Source of the DNA: a virus
DNA: 47,166 bases
IMG/VR virus record: IMGVR_UViG_3300031237_000265
Location: 1 to 47,166 of that record
Reading direction: 5' to 3' (one strand)
Part shown: positions 20,960 to 30,307 of the stretch, one piece after another
Layout of the letters: each line of letters opens with the position of its first letter
Position numbering within the stretch: position 1 is the first letter of the stretch
Notes under the pieces: model-generated
What the model was told of the DNA's origin: nothing
Seen by the model: only the letters and a program-made list of their open reading frames with translations
The model's database searches: none
Translations under genes and position numbers: made by a program

Positions 20960-21179
20960 ATGGCGAAAGTTCTGGCGAATGACCAGTGTTCAATTGGCGA
21001 TCGTTGGTGTCGCGCTCAATGCTGCGGCCACTGGCTGGTCAGCGTTCCAAGGTGCTGTTGACCCGCTGGTGTTTGCCTCGGTGAACATGGTGCTCGGTGT
21101 CGCCGTTGCGGTGTCTCGGGTCATTCAGCAGCCAAAGCTGCGTGAAGACGTACAGAAGCCCGACGAACAATCGAGCTGA
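20943..21179 (+). CDS. Putative holin
   Basis: This 78-aa protein has two hydrophobic helices (about 15-35, SVQLAIVGVALNAAATGWSA; about 40-60, PLVFASVNMVLGVAVAVSRV). A charged C-terminal tail (REDVQKPDEQSS) follows. This matches small two-helix holins that release the endolysin. It overlaps the lipoprotein gene by 17 nt. The endolysin itself is encoded about 24 kb further right. Confidence 0.75.
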   Translation: MTLIPEWRKFWRMTSVQLAIVGVALNAAATGWSAFQGAVDPLVFASVNMVLGVAVAVSRVIQQPKLREDVQKPDEQSS

Positions 21180-21212
21180 TCAACGACAGAAAGTGTGTGA
21201 TGGGGAGTCGAG

Positions 21213-21842
21213 ATGTCGGGGCCAATTGCAATATCCGTCCGATACGACGTGAAGGAACTGACCAAGAAGCTTTCGGCTCTTGCGTACAAACAGATCGGAT
21301 ATGCGACAGCTCGTGCGCTGACCGCTATTGGTACCGAGGTTGCGGATGATGAGATTGATAACATCGCGTCGACCTTCAAGCAGCCCCGACCATTTACGCA
21401 GAGGTCAGTTGGTGTCCAAGGTGCAAGGAAGGACACGCTGAAGGCGATCGTCTACGTCAAACCCATCGCGGCCAAGTACTTGGCGCCCTACGAGGAAGGT
21501 GGCTCGCATGTTCTATCTGGTCGCGCGCTGCTCAACCCGAAGAACATCAAGCTCGACAAGTATGGTCAATTACCTCGCAAGGCCCTTGAGCGGTTGAAGG
21601 CCCGGGCTGATGTGTTCATCGGTCCAGTGAAGACCAAGGCAGGCATGGTCAATGGTGTGTGGCAGCGGATACCGGCGAAGAAGAAGGTCGCTGCACATCT
21701 CAAGTTGCTGATCCGTTTCGGCGATGCGTTGGCCGTGACCAAGCGCCTGAACTATCGCAGCCGCGCCCAGGCACTCGTGAACCGCCGCTTCAATGCCGTG
21801 TTCGCTGAGGCCATCGGGCACGCGCTCGCGACGGCGCGCTGA
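21213..21842 (+). CDS. Putative minor structural (tail completion-like) protein
   Basis: This 209-aa basic protein lies between the holin and terminase genes. Its N-terminus (GPIAISVRYDVKELTKKLSA, then GYATARALTAIGTEVADDEI) and the LAPYEEGGSHVLSGRALLNP stretch recall tail-completion or minor tail protein Z types. The identity is tentative. GGGGAG seven bases upstream supports the start. Such a gene before terminase is unusual in lambda order. Confidence 0.45.
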   Translation: MSGPIAISVRYDVKELTKKLSALAYKQIGYATARALTAIGTEVADDEIDNIASTFKQPRPFTQRSVGVQGARKDTLKAIVYVKPIAAKYLAPYEEGGSHVLSGRALLNPKNIKLDKYGQLPRKALERLKARADVFIGPVKTKAGMVNGVWQRIPAKKKVAAHLKLLIRFGDALAVTKRLNYRSRAQALVNRRFNAVFAEAIGHALATAR

Positions 21843-22001
21843 GGCACCCTCCCTGCACCGTCGTGGTGCGTCGAGACGTCCTCGGGAGGGGTACCCCCCC
21901 ATGATGGGTCCCTCTGCGCCCTTCTGGCATCGAGGGCATTGCGCGCCGCGCTACTCCCCCAGCTATGAAGTATCAAAGGTGTTCGCACCCCGGTCCCGAC
22001 A
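21843..22001. other. Candidate cos/packaging region
   Basis: This 159-nt gap before the Nu1-like small terminase holds short palindromes: GCACC-GTCGT-GGTGC near 21854-21868, CCCTCC/GGAGGG, and GCGCGCCGCGC near 21943. A GpA-type terminase implies cos packaging, and cos normally precedes terS. No cleavage site can be fixed by eye. Confidence 0.4.
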
Positions 22002-22607
22002 ATGAAAGAAGGTATCTCCATTCGCGAGTTCGCGAGACGCGAAGGCGTGTCCGATACGCTGGTTCGAAAAGCGCTGAAACTCAAGCGCCTCGCGGCTTTT
22101 GCCGATGGCTCGATAAATCCGGCGCTGGCCGGAAGCAGTTGGCGCGAAGGTAATGCGAAGGCTGCGAACAGTGCGAACCAAAGTGCGAACCCTGTGGTTC
22201 GCAGTTCGCAGGTCGAGCCGCGCGCTGCGAACCTCTTGCCGGACGAGGATGAGTCGCTCGAAGGGCAGGCGTTGTGGTTGCTGGAAAACGGCGGAGTTGC
22301 CACCCGCGACTATGCCGATGCCCTGCGCCTGAAAGAGAACTACCTGGCGCTGCTGCGTCAACTTGAGTACGAGCAGAAGTCGGGCGCCCTGGTCTCTCTG
22401 GATATCGCGGAAAAAATCCTATTTGAACAAGCGCGGGCATCACGTGATGCCTGGCTCAACTGGCCTACCCGTATTGGCCCACTCTTGGCCGCGGACCTTG
22501 GGCTTGAGGCTGATCGTGTGGTCGGAGCATTGACGGAGTATGTCCACAAACACATCAGCCAGCTCGGCGAGCCAGAAATTGAGGTCGAGTTCGCTAGCGA
22601 AACCTGA
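22002..22607 (+). CDS. terS: Terminase small subunit (Nu1-like)
   Basis: This 201-aa protein would recognise the packaging site. A helix-turn-helix N-terminus (ISIREFARREGVSDTLVRKA, residues 5-24) matches the winged-helix of lambda Nu1. The C-terminal part (AEKILFEQARASRDAWLNWP) is typical for binding the large subunit. It overlaps the large terminase gene by 68 nt. Good family confidence by motif and position. Confidence 0.85.
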   Translation: MKEGISIREFARREGVSDTLVRKALKLKRLAAFADGSINPALAGSSWREGNAKAANSANQSANPVVRSSQVEPRAANLLPDEDESLEGQALWLLENGGVATRDYADALRLKENYLALLRQLEYEQKSGALVSLDIAEKILFEQARASRDAWLNWPTRIGPLLAADLGLEADRVVGALTEYVHKHISQLGEPEIEVEFASET

Positions 22608-24678
22608 CCGCCTGGTGCTCGCCTATCGCCAAGGCTGGACCCCTCCGCCGCGCATCACTGTCCCGGACTGGGCAGACCGGTACCGCCGTCTGGCCAAAGA
22701 GGCCGGCGCCATTTCCGGCAACTGGGAAACCTCCACTGTCGAGGTTGCCCGCGGTCCCATGATGGCGGTTACCGAAGCCGGTGTGCACGTCATCACCGTG
22801 ATGGTCAGCACCCAGTTGCTGAAAACTGCGTTGCTGGAAAACATCTTCGGCTACTTCGCGCACCTTGATCCGTGCCCGATGTTGTTGTTGCAACCCAAGG
22901 AGGCCGCCGCCGAGCAGTTCTCCAAGGAACGCATCAGCCCGCTGGTCCGTACGACCCCGGTCCTGCGTGCCTTAGTTGGTTCCGGTAAGACTAGGTCTTC
23001 CGATGAGACACTGTTGTACAAGGCCTTTCCCGGTGGTTTTTTGGCATTGGCCGGCGCTGGTAGCCCGGACAACCTGGCGCGCCGCCCTATTCGCATTCTG
23101 CTGAGTGACGAGGTCGACAAATACCCGATCACCCGTGAGGGCGATCCGATCATGCTCGCTGAAGAGCGGACAGCAAGCTTCGGGGCCAACTGGCTTTCGG
23201 TGCGGGCCTGCTCCCCGACGGTAGAGGATGAGTCACGAATTGAAAAAAGCTACCTGGCTTCCGATCAGCGCCGAGCCTCTGTGCAGTGTCCGGCCTGCGG
23301 CCATCGTCAGTTTCCCGAGTTTTTCAAACATGTCCATTGGCAGAAGGATCCGGAAACCGGCGCTCACCTACCAAAAACGGCGCGAATGTATTGCGAGGGG
23401 TGCGGTGATCAGTGGTCCGAAGGTGATCGACTCAAGTCGTTGCGCAGCATTCGCTGGCATCAGACCAAGGTCTTCCAGTGCTGCGGTGATCGGCATCAGC
23501 CGCTTGAGCAGTACGAAGCCTCTTGGAATCTCGACCGCGTCGGTGCCGTAGAGCGCGTATGGACACTGTCAGAGAGCCCACGGCACTCGGTTTATCTGGC
23601 TCGTTGCCCCACCTGTGGCAGTCACCCGGTTGATAACGAACACGCGGGCTTCACCGCGTCGAAGCTGTACAGCCCCTGGTCTAAAGACAAGCCGGCAGAC
23701 ATTGCCCGCAAATGGTTGGCCTGTGGCGACGACGAGGACATGAAGCTCGCTTTTTACAATACCCAGCTTGGCCTTCCTTACCGGAAGAACTCCGGTCGGG
23801 AGATCCAGATTGAAAGTCTGGCGGCACGCTGTGAAATCTGGGCAGCAGAGGTGCCCGACGGTGTCGCATTGATCACCGTAGGCATCGACTGCCAGGACTA
23901 CCGGCTGGAAATGGAAGTCATCGGTTGGGGCGTCAACGAAGAGTCTTGGTCGATTGATTATCACGTCATCGAAGGCGAGTTCGATCAACCAGAAACTCAG
24001 GCCTTGCTCGATGCGTACCTTAAGCGCATCTGGTACCGCGCCGATGGTTACGCCTTTCCGGTGATGGCCGCCTGTTTCGATTCCGGCGGTCACCACACGC
24101 AGGCGGTCTATGCCTTCTGCAAAGCTCGCATCGGTCGCCGAATCTGGGCGATCAAAGGTGAGTCAGCGCGGAACGGCAAACGCTCTCCGGTTTGGCCGAC
24201 GAAAGTGCCAAGTCGGCGCAGCAAAGCCACCTATCGCCCAGTCATGCTGGGGGTGAACGCGGCAAAAGACACCATCGTGACGCGCTTGATGAAGGACAAA
24301 CCGGGGCCGGGCTACATGCACTTCCCGGTCAGTCGCGACATCAACTACTTCGCCCAGCTCACTGCTGAGCGGTCGGTGGTGAAAGAGACGGGAGGCGTGA
24401 AGTATCGCGTCTGGGAGCCCCGGCCTGGCCGTGCAAACGAAGGTCTCGACTGCCGCGTGTACGGCTATGCCGCGCTATGCGGGCTCATGCACATGGGTAT
24501 CAAGCTGAACAAGTTGGCTGAAAAGGTCAACGCGCTGATCGGTATCCCTGTTCGTCGCCCCGATCCAGAGCCAGCAGATCCGCTGGATGAGTCCGAGCCA
24601 GAAGGAAAGAAAACTGGCCCGCAAGTCATCCCGTCGAAACCCATCAAGAAAAAAACGCTGGCCAGCCGGCTCGCGTAG
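22540..24678 (+). CDS. terL: Terminase large subunit (GpA family)
   Basis: This 712-aa packaging ATPase-nuclease matches the lambda GpA family: ITVPDWADRYRRLAKEAGAI near 39-58, a Walker A position reading STQLLKTA (90-97) where relatives have SAQVGKTE-like residues, Walker B RILLSDEVDKYP (185-196) and zinc-like CPACG/CEGCG/CPTCG pairs. The nuclease half includes ALITVGIDCQDYRLEMEVIG. The ATG at 22540 is only one base after GGAG, so a start slightly downstream is possible. Confidence 0.93.
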   Translation: MSTNTSASSASQKLRSSSLAKPDRLVLAYRQGWTPPPRITVPDWADRYRRLAKEAGAISGNWETSTVEVARGPMMAVTEAGVHVITVMVSTQLLKTALLENIFGYFAHLDPCPMLLLQPKEAAAEQFSKERISPLVRTTPVLRALVGSGKTRSSDETLLYKAFPGGFLALAGAGSPDNLARRPIRILLSDEVDKYPITREGDPIMLAEERTASFGANWLSVRACSPTVEDESRIEKSYLASDQRRASVQCPACGHRQFPEFFKHVHWQKDPETGAHLPKTARMYCEGCGDQWSEGDRLKSLRSIRWHQTKVFQCCGDRHQPLEQYEASWNLDRVGAVERVWTLSESPRHSVYLARCPTCGSHPVDNEHAGFTASKLYSPWSKDKPADIARKWLACGDDEDMKLAFYNTQLGLPYRKNSGREIQIESLAARCEIWAAEVPDGVALITVGIDCQDYRLEMEVIGWGVNEESWSIDYHVIEGEFDQPETQALLDAYLKRIWYRADGYAFPVMAACFDSGGHHTQAVYAFCKARIGRRIWAIKGESARNGKRSPVWPTKVPSRRSKATYRPVMLGVNAAKDTIVTRLMKDKPGPGYMHFPVSRDINYFAQLTAERSVVKETGGVKYRVWEPRPGRANEGLDCRVYGYAALCGLMHMGIKLNKLAEKVNALIGIPVRRPDPEPADPLDESEPEGKKTGPQVIPSKPIKKKTLASRLA

Positions 24679-24717
24679 AACGTCCCCGCTCCGGCGGGGC
24701 AGACCTGGAGTTATCCC

Positions 24718-24987
24718 ATGAACCGTTGTGGCCCAAACAGTAGTTTGTTGGCGGGCATTTCCCGGGAGTCATTGCAGGTGTCCTTGCAGAATGCCCAGCA
24801 GGCCTACCTCCAATTATCGATGGGCGGCAAGGTGGAAACCGCGACTTACACCCAGGGTGACGGCTCGAAGAGCATCACCTTCACCCGGGCCAATATTTCC
24901 CAACTCGTAAACATCATTCAGATGCTGCAGCAACAGCTCGGCATTGTTGGCCGGGCCCGTCGACCTCTCACATTCAGGTTCAAGTGA
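24718..24987 (+). CDS. Head-tail joining protein gpW
   Basis: This 89-aa protein fits the gpW family that closes the head connector. The pattern is a helix (SLQVSLQNAQQAYLQLSMG), a strand hairpin (GGKVETATYTQGDGSKSITF) and a helix (ANISQLVNIIQMLQQQLG). It lies between terminase and portal exactly as in lambda and overlaps the portal start (ATGA). Confidence 0.9.
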   Translation: MNRCGPNSSLLAGISRESLQVSLQNAQQAYLQLSMGGKVETATYTQGDGSKSITFTRANISQLVNIIQMLQQQLGIVGRARRPLTFRFK

Positions 24988-26639
24988 TGAATAACCCTGT
25001 ATCGATTGTTGGGCTCGACGGTAAGCCGATCCAGCCTTTGCGGCCGAGCCGGGGAAAGATGCTTGCACCCGGTGGTGGTTCGCCCTACGACGCTGCTGAT
25101 ATCTACGGTGAGCATGTCTCTGGCTGGAACCCAGTCCTCGGTTCGCCAGATGGCGAGCTCAACATGTACCGTGACCGGATCGTTTCCCGTGTCCGGGACC
25201 TGGTCCGAAATGATGGATGGGCATCGGGCGCGGTCACCCGCATTCTCGACAACGCCATTGGCGGTCACTTCCGGCCATTGATCAAACCGGACTGGCGCGC
25301 CTTGGCGGCCTATACCGGTAAAAAGGCCTTTGATGCCACCTGGGCGCACGAGTTTGCCCAAGTGGCCAGCGCGAACTATCGGACGTGGGCGTTTGACACT
25401 GGCCGTTACTGCGACGCACAGCGTTCGCTGACCATTACACAGATGATGCGTCTGGGCTTTCGCCACAAGCTGATCGACGGCGACTCCTTGATGCAAGCCT
25501 GCTATATCCCTGAACGCGTGGGCCTTGGCCGTGCGAGGTATGCGACAGCGATCCAGCTGATCGATCCGGATCGGTTGAGCAACCCACAGCAGCAATTCGA
25601 TTCAAACTCGTCTCGTGGTGGCGTCGTACTTGATGGCTTTGGTGCCGCAAAGGCGTACTGGATTCGCAAAGCACATCAGGGTGACTGGTGGGCAGCAGCC
25701 GACAGCGTGACCTGGGAACAGATCCCTCGGGAAACCGAGTGGGGGCGGCCGATCATCATTCATGACTTCGATCATGACCGGGCTTCGCAGCACCGTGGTG
25801 GCTCAGGCATTTTCGCGCCGATTCTGCAGCGCATGAAAATGCTCGCAAAATACGACGCCGTCGAGCTGGATGCGGCGGTGATCAATTCGATTTTCGGGGC
25901 GTACATCGAAAGCCCTTTCGATCACAGTCTGGTTGCGGAAGCCGTTGGTGAAGGGGACGACATTTCGGCCTATCAGGATCAACGCGCTGATTACCATGCC
26001 AGCCGAAAAACCATGCTCGGTGAAGCACGAGTACCGATTCTGTTTCCCGGCGAGAAGATCAACGCAGTCACCGCAACCCGGCCGAATGCCAACTTTGCAG
26101 GGTTCGAGAAATCGTTCCTGAACAACTTTGCCTCGGCCACAGGCTTGTCGGCACAGCAGATGTCGCACGATTGGTCAGATACCAACTACAGCTCGGCGCG
26201 TGGCGCTCTGCTGGAAGCGTTCAAGACCCTTACGCGTCGCCGTAACGACTTTGCCAACAACACCGCACAGCCGGTGCTGGGCTGCTTCATGGAGGAATCC
26301 ATGGAAGTCGATGATTACCCACTGCCACACGGTGCCCCAGAGTTCATGGAGTGCCGGTCGATGTACTCGCGCGCCGAATGGATGGGGCCAGCTCGTGGCT
26401 GGATTGATCCGGTCGCTGAGAAGCAAGGCGCGGTGCTGGGGATGGATGCGGGGCTTTCCACGCTGCAACAGGAATGCATGGAGCAGGGCCTGGACTACGA
26501 GGAAGTGCTCGAGCAGCGCAAACGCGAAATCGACAAGTTCAAAGAACTGGGCATCCCTTGTCCCACTTGGGCCGGCATGCAGATCCCCGGCGGATACACG
26601 TCGGCGGACGACGCCATACAGAAACCGAGGCCTACCTAA
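24984..26639 (+). CDS. Portal protein (lambda gpB family)
   Basis: This 551-aa protein forms the DNA-entry ring at the capsid vertex. Characteristic features are MYRDRIVSRVRDLVRNDGWA with GAVTRILDNAIGGHFRPLIK (about 55-95), RVGLGRARYATAIQLIDPDR and the C-terminal SYSSARGA-like DTNYSSARGALLEAFKTLTR. The length fits the family. Start overlaps the gpW stop; the stop overlaps the protease start (TAATG). Confidence 0.93.
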   Translation: MMNNPVSIVGLDGKPIQPLRPSRGKMLAPGGGSPYDAADIYGEHVSGWNPVLGSPDGELNMYRDRIVSRVRDLVRNDGWASGAVTRILDNAIGGHFRPLIKPDWRALAAYTGKKAFDATWAHEFAQVASANYRTWAFDTGRYCDAQRSLTITQMMRLGFRHKLIDGDSLMQACYIPERVGLGRARYATAIQLIDPDRLSNPQQQFDSNSSRGGVVLDGFGAAKAYWIRKAHQGDWWAAADSVTWEQIPRETEWGRPIIIHDFDHDRASQHRGGSGIFAPILQRMKMLAKYDAVELDAAVINSIFGAYIESPFDHSLVAEAVGEGDDISAYQDQRADYHASRKTMLGEARVPILFPGEKINAVTATRPNANFAGFEKSFLNNFASATGLSAQQMSHDWSDTNYSSARGALLEAFKTLTRRRNDFANNTAQPVLGCFMEESMEVDDYPLPHGAPEFMECRSMYSRAEWMGPARGWIDPVAEKQGAVLGMDAGLSTLQQECMEQGLDYEEVLEQRKREIDKFKELGIPCPTWAGMQIPGGYTSADDAIQKPRPT

Positions 26640-27517
26640 TGCAATTTGGACATCTTGCTCAACGGCTCTTCAACGTGCCGGTAGCGATCCGACCGGAGAA
26701 AGCCGAGGTCATCATGGCCGCCCTGGCTGAGCGTATGGGTATCGGTCGGATGATGCGGGTCAGTGGCGATGCCATTGACCTGACACCGCTCGCTTTGGAT
26801 GGTGATGGCTACAGCTACGCCGATCGGGAATCTCGCGATAGCGGCTATGACCTGGTGGGAAGTGTGGCGGTCATCCCCATCCACGGCACACTGGTCCAGA
26901 AAACCGGGACGCTCAGGCCGTGGAGCGGCATGACCGGTTACGACGGATTGCGCCAGGCGTTTCTGACTGCGCTGTACGACCCCAAGGTCGAGGCGATTGT
27001 GCTGGATGTTGATTCACCAGGTGGTGAAGTCTCTGGTTGCTTCGACTTGGTCGACACTATTTACAGCGCCCGAGGGGTCAAGCCGATCTGGTCGATTCTC
27101 AACGAGTCGGCGTATTCGGCGGCCTATGCCTTGGCCAGCGCCGCTGACAAGATTTACGTCCCGCGTACCGGCGGCACAGGATCCATCGGTGTGATCTGCA
27201 TGCATGTCGATTTTTCCAAGGCGCTGACTTCCGCCGGCATCGAGGTGACCTTCATCACCTACGGCGATCGCAAGGCCGACGGCCATTCCGAGATCCCCTT
27301 GTCGGCTCCGGCGCTGGCGCGGTTCCAGGATGACATCGACACCATGGGCGAACTGTTTGTGGAAACCGTCGCCCGCAATCGAAACATCGCGGCCAGCAAG
27401 GTTCGCGCAACCCAAGCTGGCACCTACCTCGGCGCTGCCGGTGTTGCTGCTGGTTTGGCCGACGCTGTCGCGGCGCCCGACGCCGCTTTCCGGGCGCTGA
27501 TTTCCCAGCTGGCCTAG
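26639..27517 (+). CDS. Capsid maturation protease (S49, lambda C-like)
   Basis: This 292-aa protein is a ClpP/SppA-type serine peptidase: VAVIPIHGTLVQKTG, IVLDVDSPGGEVSG, and the nucleophile in NESAYSAAYALASAAD (Ser in YSAA). GTGSIGVICMHVDFSKALTS and the C-terminal TYLGAAGVAAGLADAV complete the fold. It processes scaffold and portal during head assembly. The start codon overlaps the portal stop. Confidence 0.94.
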   Translation: MQFGHLAQRLFNVPVAIRPEKAEVIMAALAERMGIGRMMRVSGDAIDLTPLALDGDGYSYADRESRDSGYDLVGSVAVIPIHGTLVQKTGTLRPWSGMTGYDGLRQAFLTALYDPKVEAIVLDVDSPGGEVSGCFDLVDTIYSARGVKPIWSILNESAYSAAYALASAADKIYVPRTGGTGSIGVICMHVDFSKALTSAGIEVTFITYGDRKADGHSEIPLSAPALARFQDDIDTMGELFVETVARNRNIAASKVRATQAGTYLGAAGVAAGLADAVAAPDAAFRALISQLA

Positions 27518-27541
27518 CACCAACCAATCAGAGGATTGACC

Positions 27542-28180
27542 ATGACCATTCGAAACAGACTGAGTGCGGCGATGCCGTTTGCCCAGCTGCTGGGTTTCCA
27601 CCCGCGCGCCGATGAGGGCGACGACGAGGATAAATCCAAGCGTGCCAAGGGCGAGGGTGATGAGCCGGACAGGGACGACGATACCCAAGGCAAAAAAGCC
27701 AAAGGTAAGAAGGCCGAAAACGACGAAGACGACAAGGATGACGATGACGGTCGTGCCAAAGGTGCCAATGGCGAGGGCGACGATCCGGACAAGGACGATG
27801 CCAAAGGGCGTAAAGCCAAACGCGCCGATGATGATTCCGACGCCGAAGATGATGATGAAGAGACGGCATCCAAGCAGGCCATCGTCAGCCAGGAACGCGC
27901 GCGCTGTGCCCAGATCGTGGCTCACGGTTTCAAGGCTGGCAGCCCGGAGCAGGCTTGCGTGTTTGCCTTCGACACCGGCATGTCTGCTGATGCCGCGATC
28001 AGCGCTATCAATGCCGCCGGAGTCGTGGGCGGTAAGGGCGGTAGCTTCAAAGACCGCATGGCCGCCGCCAAGGTCCAGAACGTTGGCGCCGGCGGTGGTG
28101 ACGATCTCCCGGCTGATGTTTCGCCGGTCGCGCAACAAATCATTGCGGCCGCAGCTCGCGCTCAGCCTCAGACACGCTAA
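27542..28180 (+). CDS. Scaffold-like capsid assembly protein
   Basis: This 212-aa protein has a long low-complexity acidic/basic middle (runs of Asp, Glu and Lys, residues about 25-115) and a helical C-terminus (QAIVSQERARCAQIVAHGFK, then DRMAAAKVQNV). Such composition and its place between protease and decoration protein fit an internal scaffold cleaved by the protease. The start is the ATG at 27542 with GAGG upstream. Confidence 0.78.
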   Translation: MTIRNRLSAAMPFAQLLGFHPRADEGDDEDKSKRAKGEGDEPDRDDDTQGKKAKGKKAENDEDDKDDDDGRAKGANGEGDDPDKDDAKGRKAKRADDDSDAEDDDEETASKQAIVSQERARCAQIVAHGFKAGSPEQACVFAFDTGMSADAAISAINAAGVVGGKGGSFKDRMAAAKVQNVGAGGGDDLPADVSPVAQQIIAAAARAQPQTR

Positions 28181-28207
28181 CCCCAACGTCTAACGGAGAT
28201 CGACAGC

Positions 28208-28903
28208 ATGTCGCTGACCCCAACTGAAATTCGAGATAACCCTCAACAACCCGGCGTCCAGGCTCAGGTCTACATTCCTGATCAGCTGATCGCCGATGCG
28301 CGCAACCTAGTGACGCAGCCAATTCTGTTGGGTGCTGGCGTACTGAAGCGCGGCACGGTGCTGGGCCAACAAAATGTCAACCCAGTGCAGGTGGTGGCCG
28401 GGGCGAGTAACACCGGCAACGGCACCGTTGGCACAGTGGCCGTTGGCTCTGCCGTCGAAACTGGCGGGTATGTGTTGCTGGCCACCTCGGCCACCGTGTT
28501 CAAAGTGACCGACCCAGAAGGTACCGTGCTGGGTAATGCCACCGTGGGCACCGCGTTCAGTCACGCCGAGATCGGTTTCACCATCACCGCGGGCAGTACC
28601 GCGTTCGTGGTTGGCGATAACTTCACAATCAACGTCTTTGATGCCGTCGGCACCTACATCCAGTGTGTTCGCACCGCATCGGACGGCAGTCAGAACCCGG
28701 TTGCCATTCTCGTCGATGACGCGGATGCGACGGATGGCCCCGTCACAGCTGGTGCTTACCTGGCCGGCGAGTTCAATGCCTCGAAGCTGATCTTCAGTTC
28801 AACCTGGGCGCTCGCGGCACTGGTATCGGCGATGCGCCCTTACGGGCTGTTCGCCAAATCCTCGATCTCGTCGGCTTCGCCGTCGAACAACTCGGCGCCG
28901 TAA
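28208..28903 (+). CDS. Head decoration protein (gpD family)
   Basis: This 231-aa protein fits the lambda gpD family, which stabilises expanded heads: YIPDQLIADARNLVTQPILL at the N-terminus, then FDAVGTYIQCVRTASDGSQN and AGAYLAGEFNASKLIFSSTW at the C-terminus. A beta-rich insert of about 75 residues (GNGTVGTVAVGSAVETGGYV onwards) makes it about twice lambda gpD, a form I know from Pseudomonas phages. A terminator follows. Confidence 0.88.
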   Translation: MSLTPTEIRDNPQQPGVQAQVYIPDQLIADARNLVTQPILLGAGVLKRGTVLGQQNVNPVQVVAGASNTGNGTVGTVAVGSAVETGGYVLLATSATVFKVTDPEGTVLGNATVGTAFSHAEIGFTITAGSTAFVVGDNFTINVFDAVGTYIQCVRTASDGSQNPVAILVDDADATDGPVTAGAYLAGEFNASKLIFSSTWALAALVSAMRPYGLFAKSSISSASPSNNSAP

Positions 28904-28932
28904 TTCGGCCCATACCCTACTGTCCACAAAGG

Positions 28933-28953
28933 CCCGCTGATGCGGGTTTTTTT
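28933..28953 (+). terminator. Intrinsic terminator after gpD
   Basis: CCCGC-TGAT-GCGGG followed by seven T residues, 30 nt after the decoration gene and before the major capsid gene. Confidence 0.85.
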
Positions 28954-28991
28954 GTGGTCTGGATTTAGCATTTTATTGCTTGGAGAGGCCC

Positions 28992-30071
28992 ATGACCGCC
29001 GCCAGTTCGTTTCCTTTCAGCACCACCGACCTGATTCAGGTCGTGCCGACGCTCAAGCGTCCGCAGAAATTCCTGCTCGACAAGTTCTTCCCGAACATCC
29101 AGAGCTCGGAAACCGAGTTCGTGGCGATCGATATCGACGTCGGCCTGCGCCGTATGGCCCCGTTCATCAGCCCCCTGGTGCAGGGCAAGCTGGTTGAGCA
29201 ACGCCGCTACCAGACCAACACCTACAAACCGGCCTACATCAAGGACAAGCGTGCCCCTGATCTGCGCAAGCCTATCATGCGTCAGATCGGTGAACGCATC
29301 GGTGGTGGTTCCATGACCGCCGGCGAGCGCGAGATGGCCAACGTCGCCTTCGAAATGGCGGATCAGATTGACATGCTCGATCGGCGCCTGGAGTGGATGG
29401 CGGCTTCTGCGCTGCTCACCGGCAAGGTCGTGGTTTCGGGCGAGGGTTTCGAAACCGAAGTGGTGGACTTCGGCCGTGACTCCCAGCTGTCGATTGCCCT
29501 GACTGGCAATAGCCGATGGGGCATCCCGGCCAACTTCAACGCAGCTGGCCGCGACACCATTCCAGCCAACAATCTGGAAGAGTGGCAGACCCTGATGCTG
29601 CAGCTTTCCGGGGCTCAGGCCACTGACCTGGTCTTCACCACGTCGGCTTGGAAGACCTTTTCCAATGACGAAAAAGTCTTCGGCGCGATCTTCTTCCCGA
29701 AACAATCCGAAGCCGGCAGCATCAACATCGGCCCACAGATTGCACCGGGCGCGGTCTACAAAGGTCGCTGGGGCCAGTTCGATCTGTGGCTGTACAACGA
29801 CTGGTTTATCGATGACAACGGTGTTGAACAACCAATGTTGCCGGACGGCTACATGATCATGTCGGGTCAGCAACTGCTGGGTACCCGCGCGTTCGGCTCC
29901 ATTCTCGACCCGTCGTTCAACTACCAGGCCATGCCGTACGCGCCGAAAACTTGGGTCGAGCAGGATCCGGCGCAGCGAATTCTGCTGATGCAGAGCTCGC
30001 CTCTGGTCATCCCGAGCCGGGTTAACGCCTGCCTTGCTGCGAAAGTCTGCGCTCCGGCGAGCGGCAGCTGA
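28992..30071 (+). CDS. Major capsid protein (gpE family)
   Basis: This 359-aa protein matches the lambda gpE/HK97-fold family: FSTTDLIQVVPTLKRPQKFL near the N-terminus, ETEFVAIDIDVGLRRMAPFI, and KDKRAPDLRKPIMRQIGERI. The C-terminal part has TWVEQDPAQRILLMQSSPLV typical of this family. GGAGAGG precedes the ATG. It is the main shell protein of the virion. Confidence 0.94.
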   Translation: MTAASSFPFSTTDLIQVVPTLKRPQKFLLDKFFPNIQSSETEFVAIDIDVGLRRMAPFISPLVQGKLVEQRRYQTNTYKPAYIKDKRAPDLRKPIMRQIGERIGGGSMTAGEREMANVAFEMADQIDMLDRRLEWMAASALLTGKVVVSGEGFETEVVDFGRDSQLSIALTGNSRWGIPANFNAAGRDTIPANNLEEWQTLMLQLSGAQATDLVFTTSAWKTFSNDEKVFGAIFFPKQSEAGSINIGPQIAPGAVYKGRWGQFDLWLYNDWFIDDNGVEQPMLPDGYMIMSGQQLLGTRAFGSILDPSFNYQAMPYAPKTWVEQDPAQRILLMQSSPLVIPSRVNACLAAKVCAPASGS

Positions 30072-30307
30072 TGGCCCGCGCCTCTGAAGCGGAGGTCTCT
30101 GTAACGGAGGCCGTCGTGGCTCATGGCCGAACCGTGATGGGCGTGGATGGCAAGCGTTACGGACCCGGCGAGACCGTCGAGGTGCCAGCGACTGAGGTCG
30201 CGTCTCTGACAGCACTGGGGTTTCTCGTCGACGGCGATGCTGTCGTGAAGAAACAAAGCGGGCCGCATGTCAGCGTGGCTGCCGGGCCCACCGTGAGGAT
30301 CGCGTAA
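30071..30307 (+). CDS. Small head-associated protein (78 aa)
   Basis: This 78-aa protein starts at an ATG overlapping the capsid stop (TGATG). It is strand-rich (GVDGKRYGPGETVEVPATEV) and ends with a basic tail (VRIA). The place corresponds to FI in lambda, but the sequence does not resemble FI. A role in head completion is possible. Its stop overlaps the FII-like start. Confidence 0.62.
   Translation: MARASEAEVSVTEAVVAHGRTVMGVDGKRYGPGETVEVPATEVASLTALGFLVDGDAVVKKQSGPHVSVAAGPTVRIA

Noticed and set aside
27014-28186. A 390-codon frame antisense to protease and scaffold.
   Set aside because: The hydrophobic repeats derive from the complement of the Asp/Lys-rich scaffold codons. No start signals.
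28965-30215. A 416-codon frame antisense to the major capsid gene.
   Set aside because: It is a mirror frame of a strongly coded gene; the product is rich in Arg, His and Gln and matches no family.
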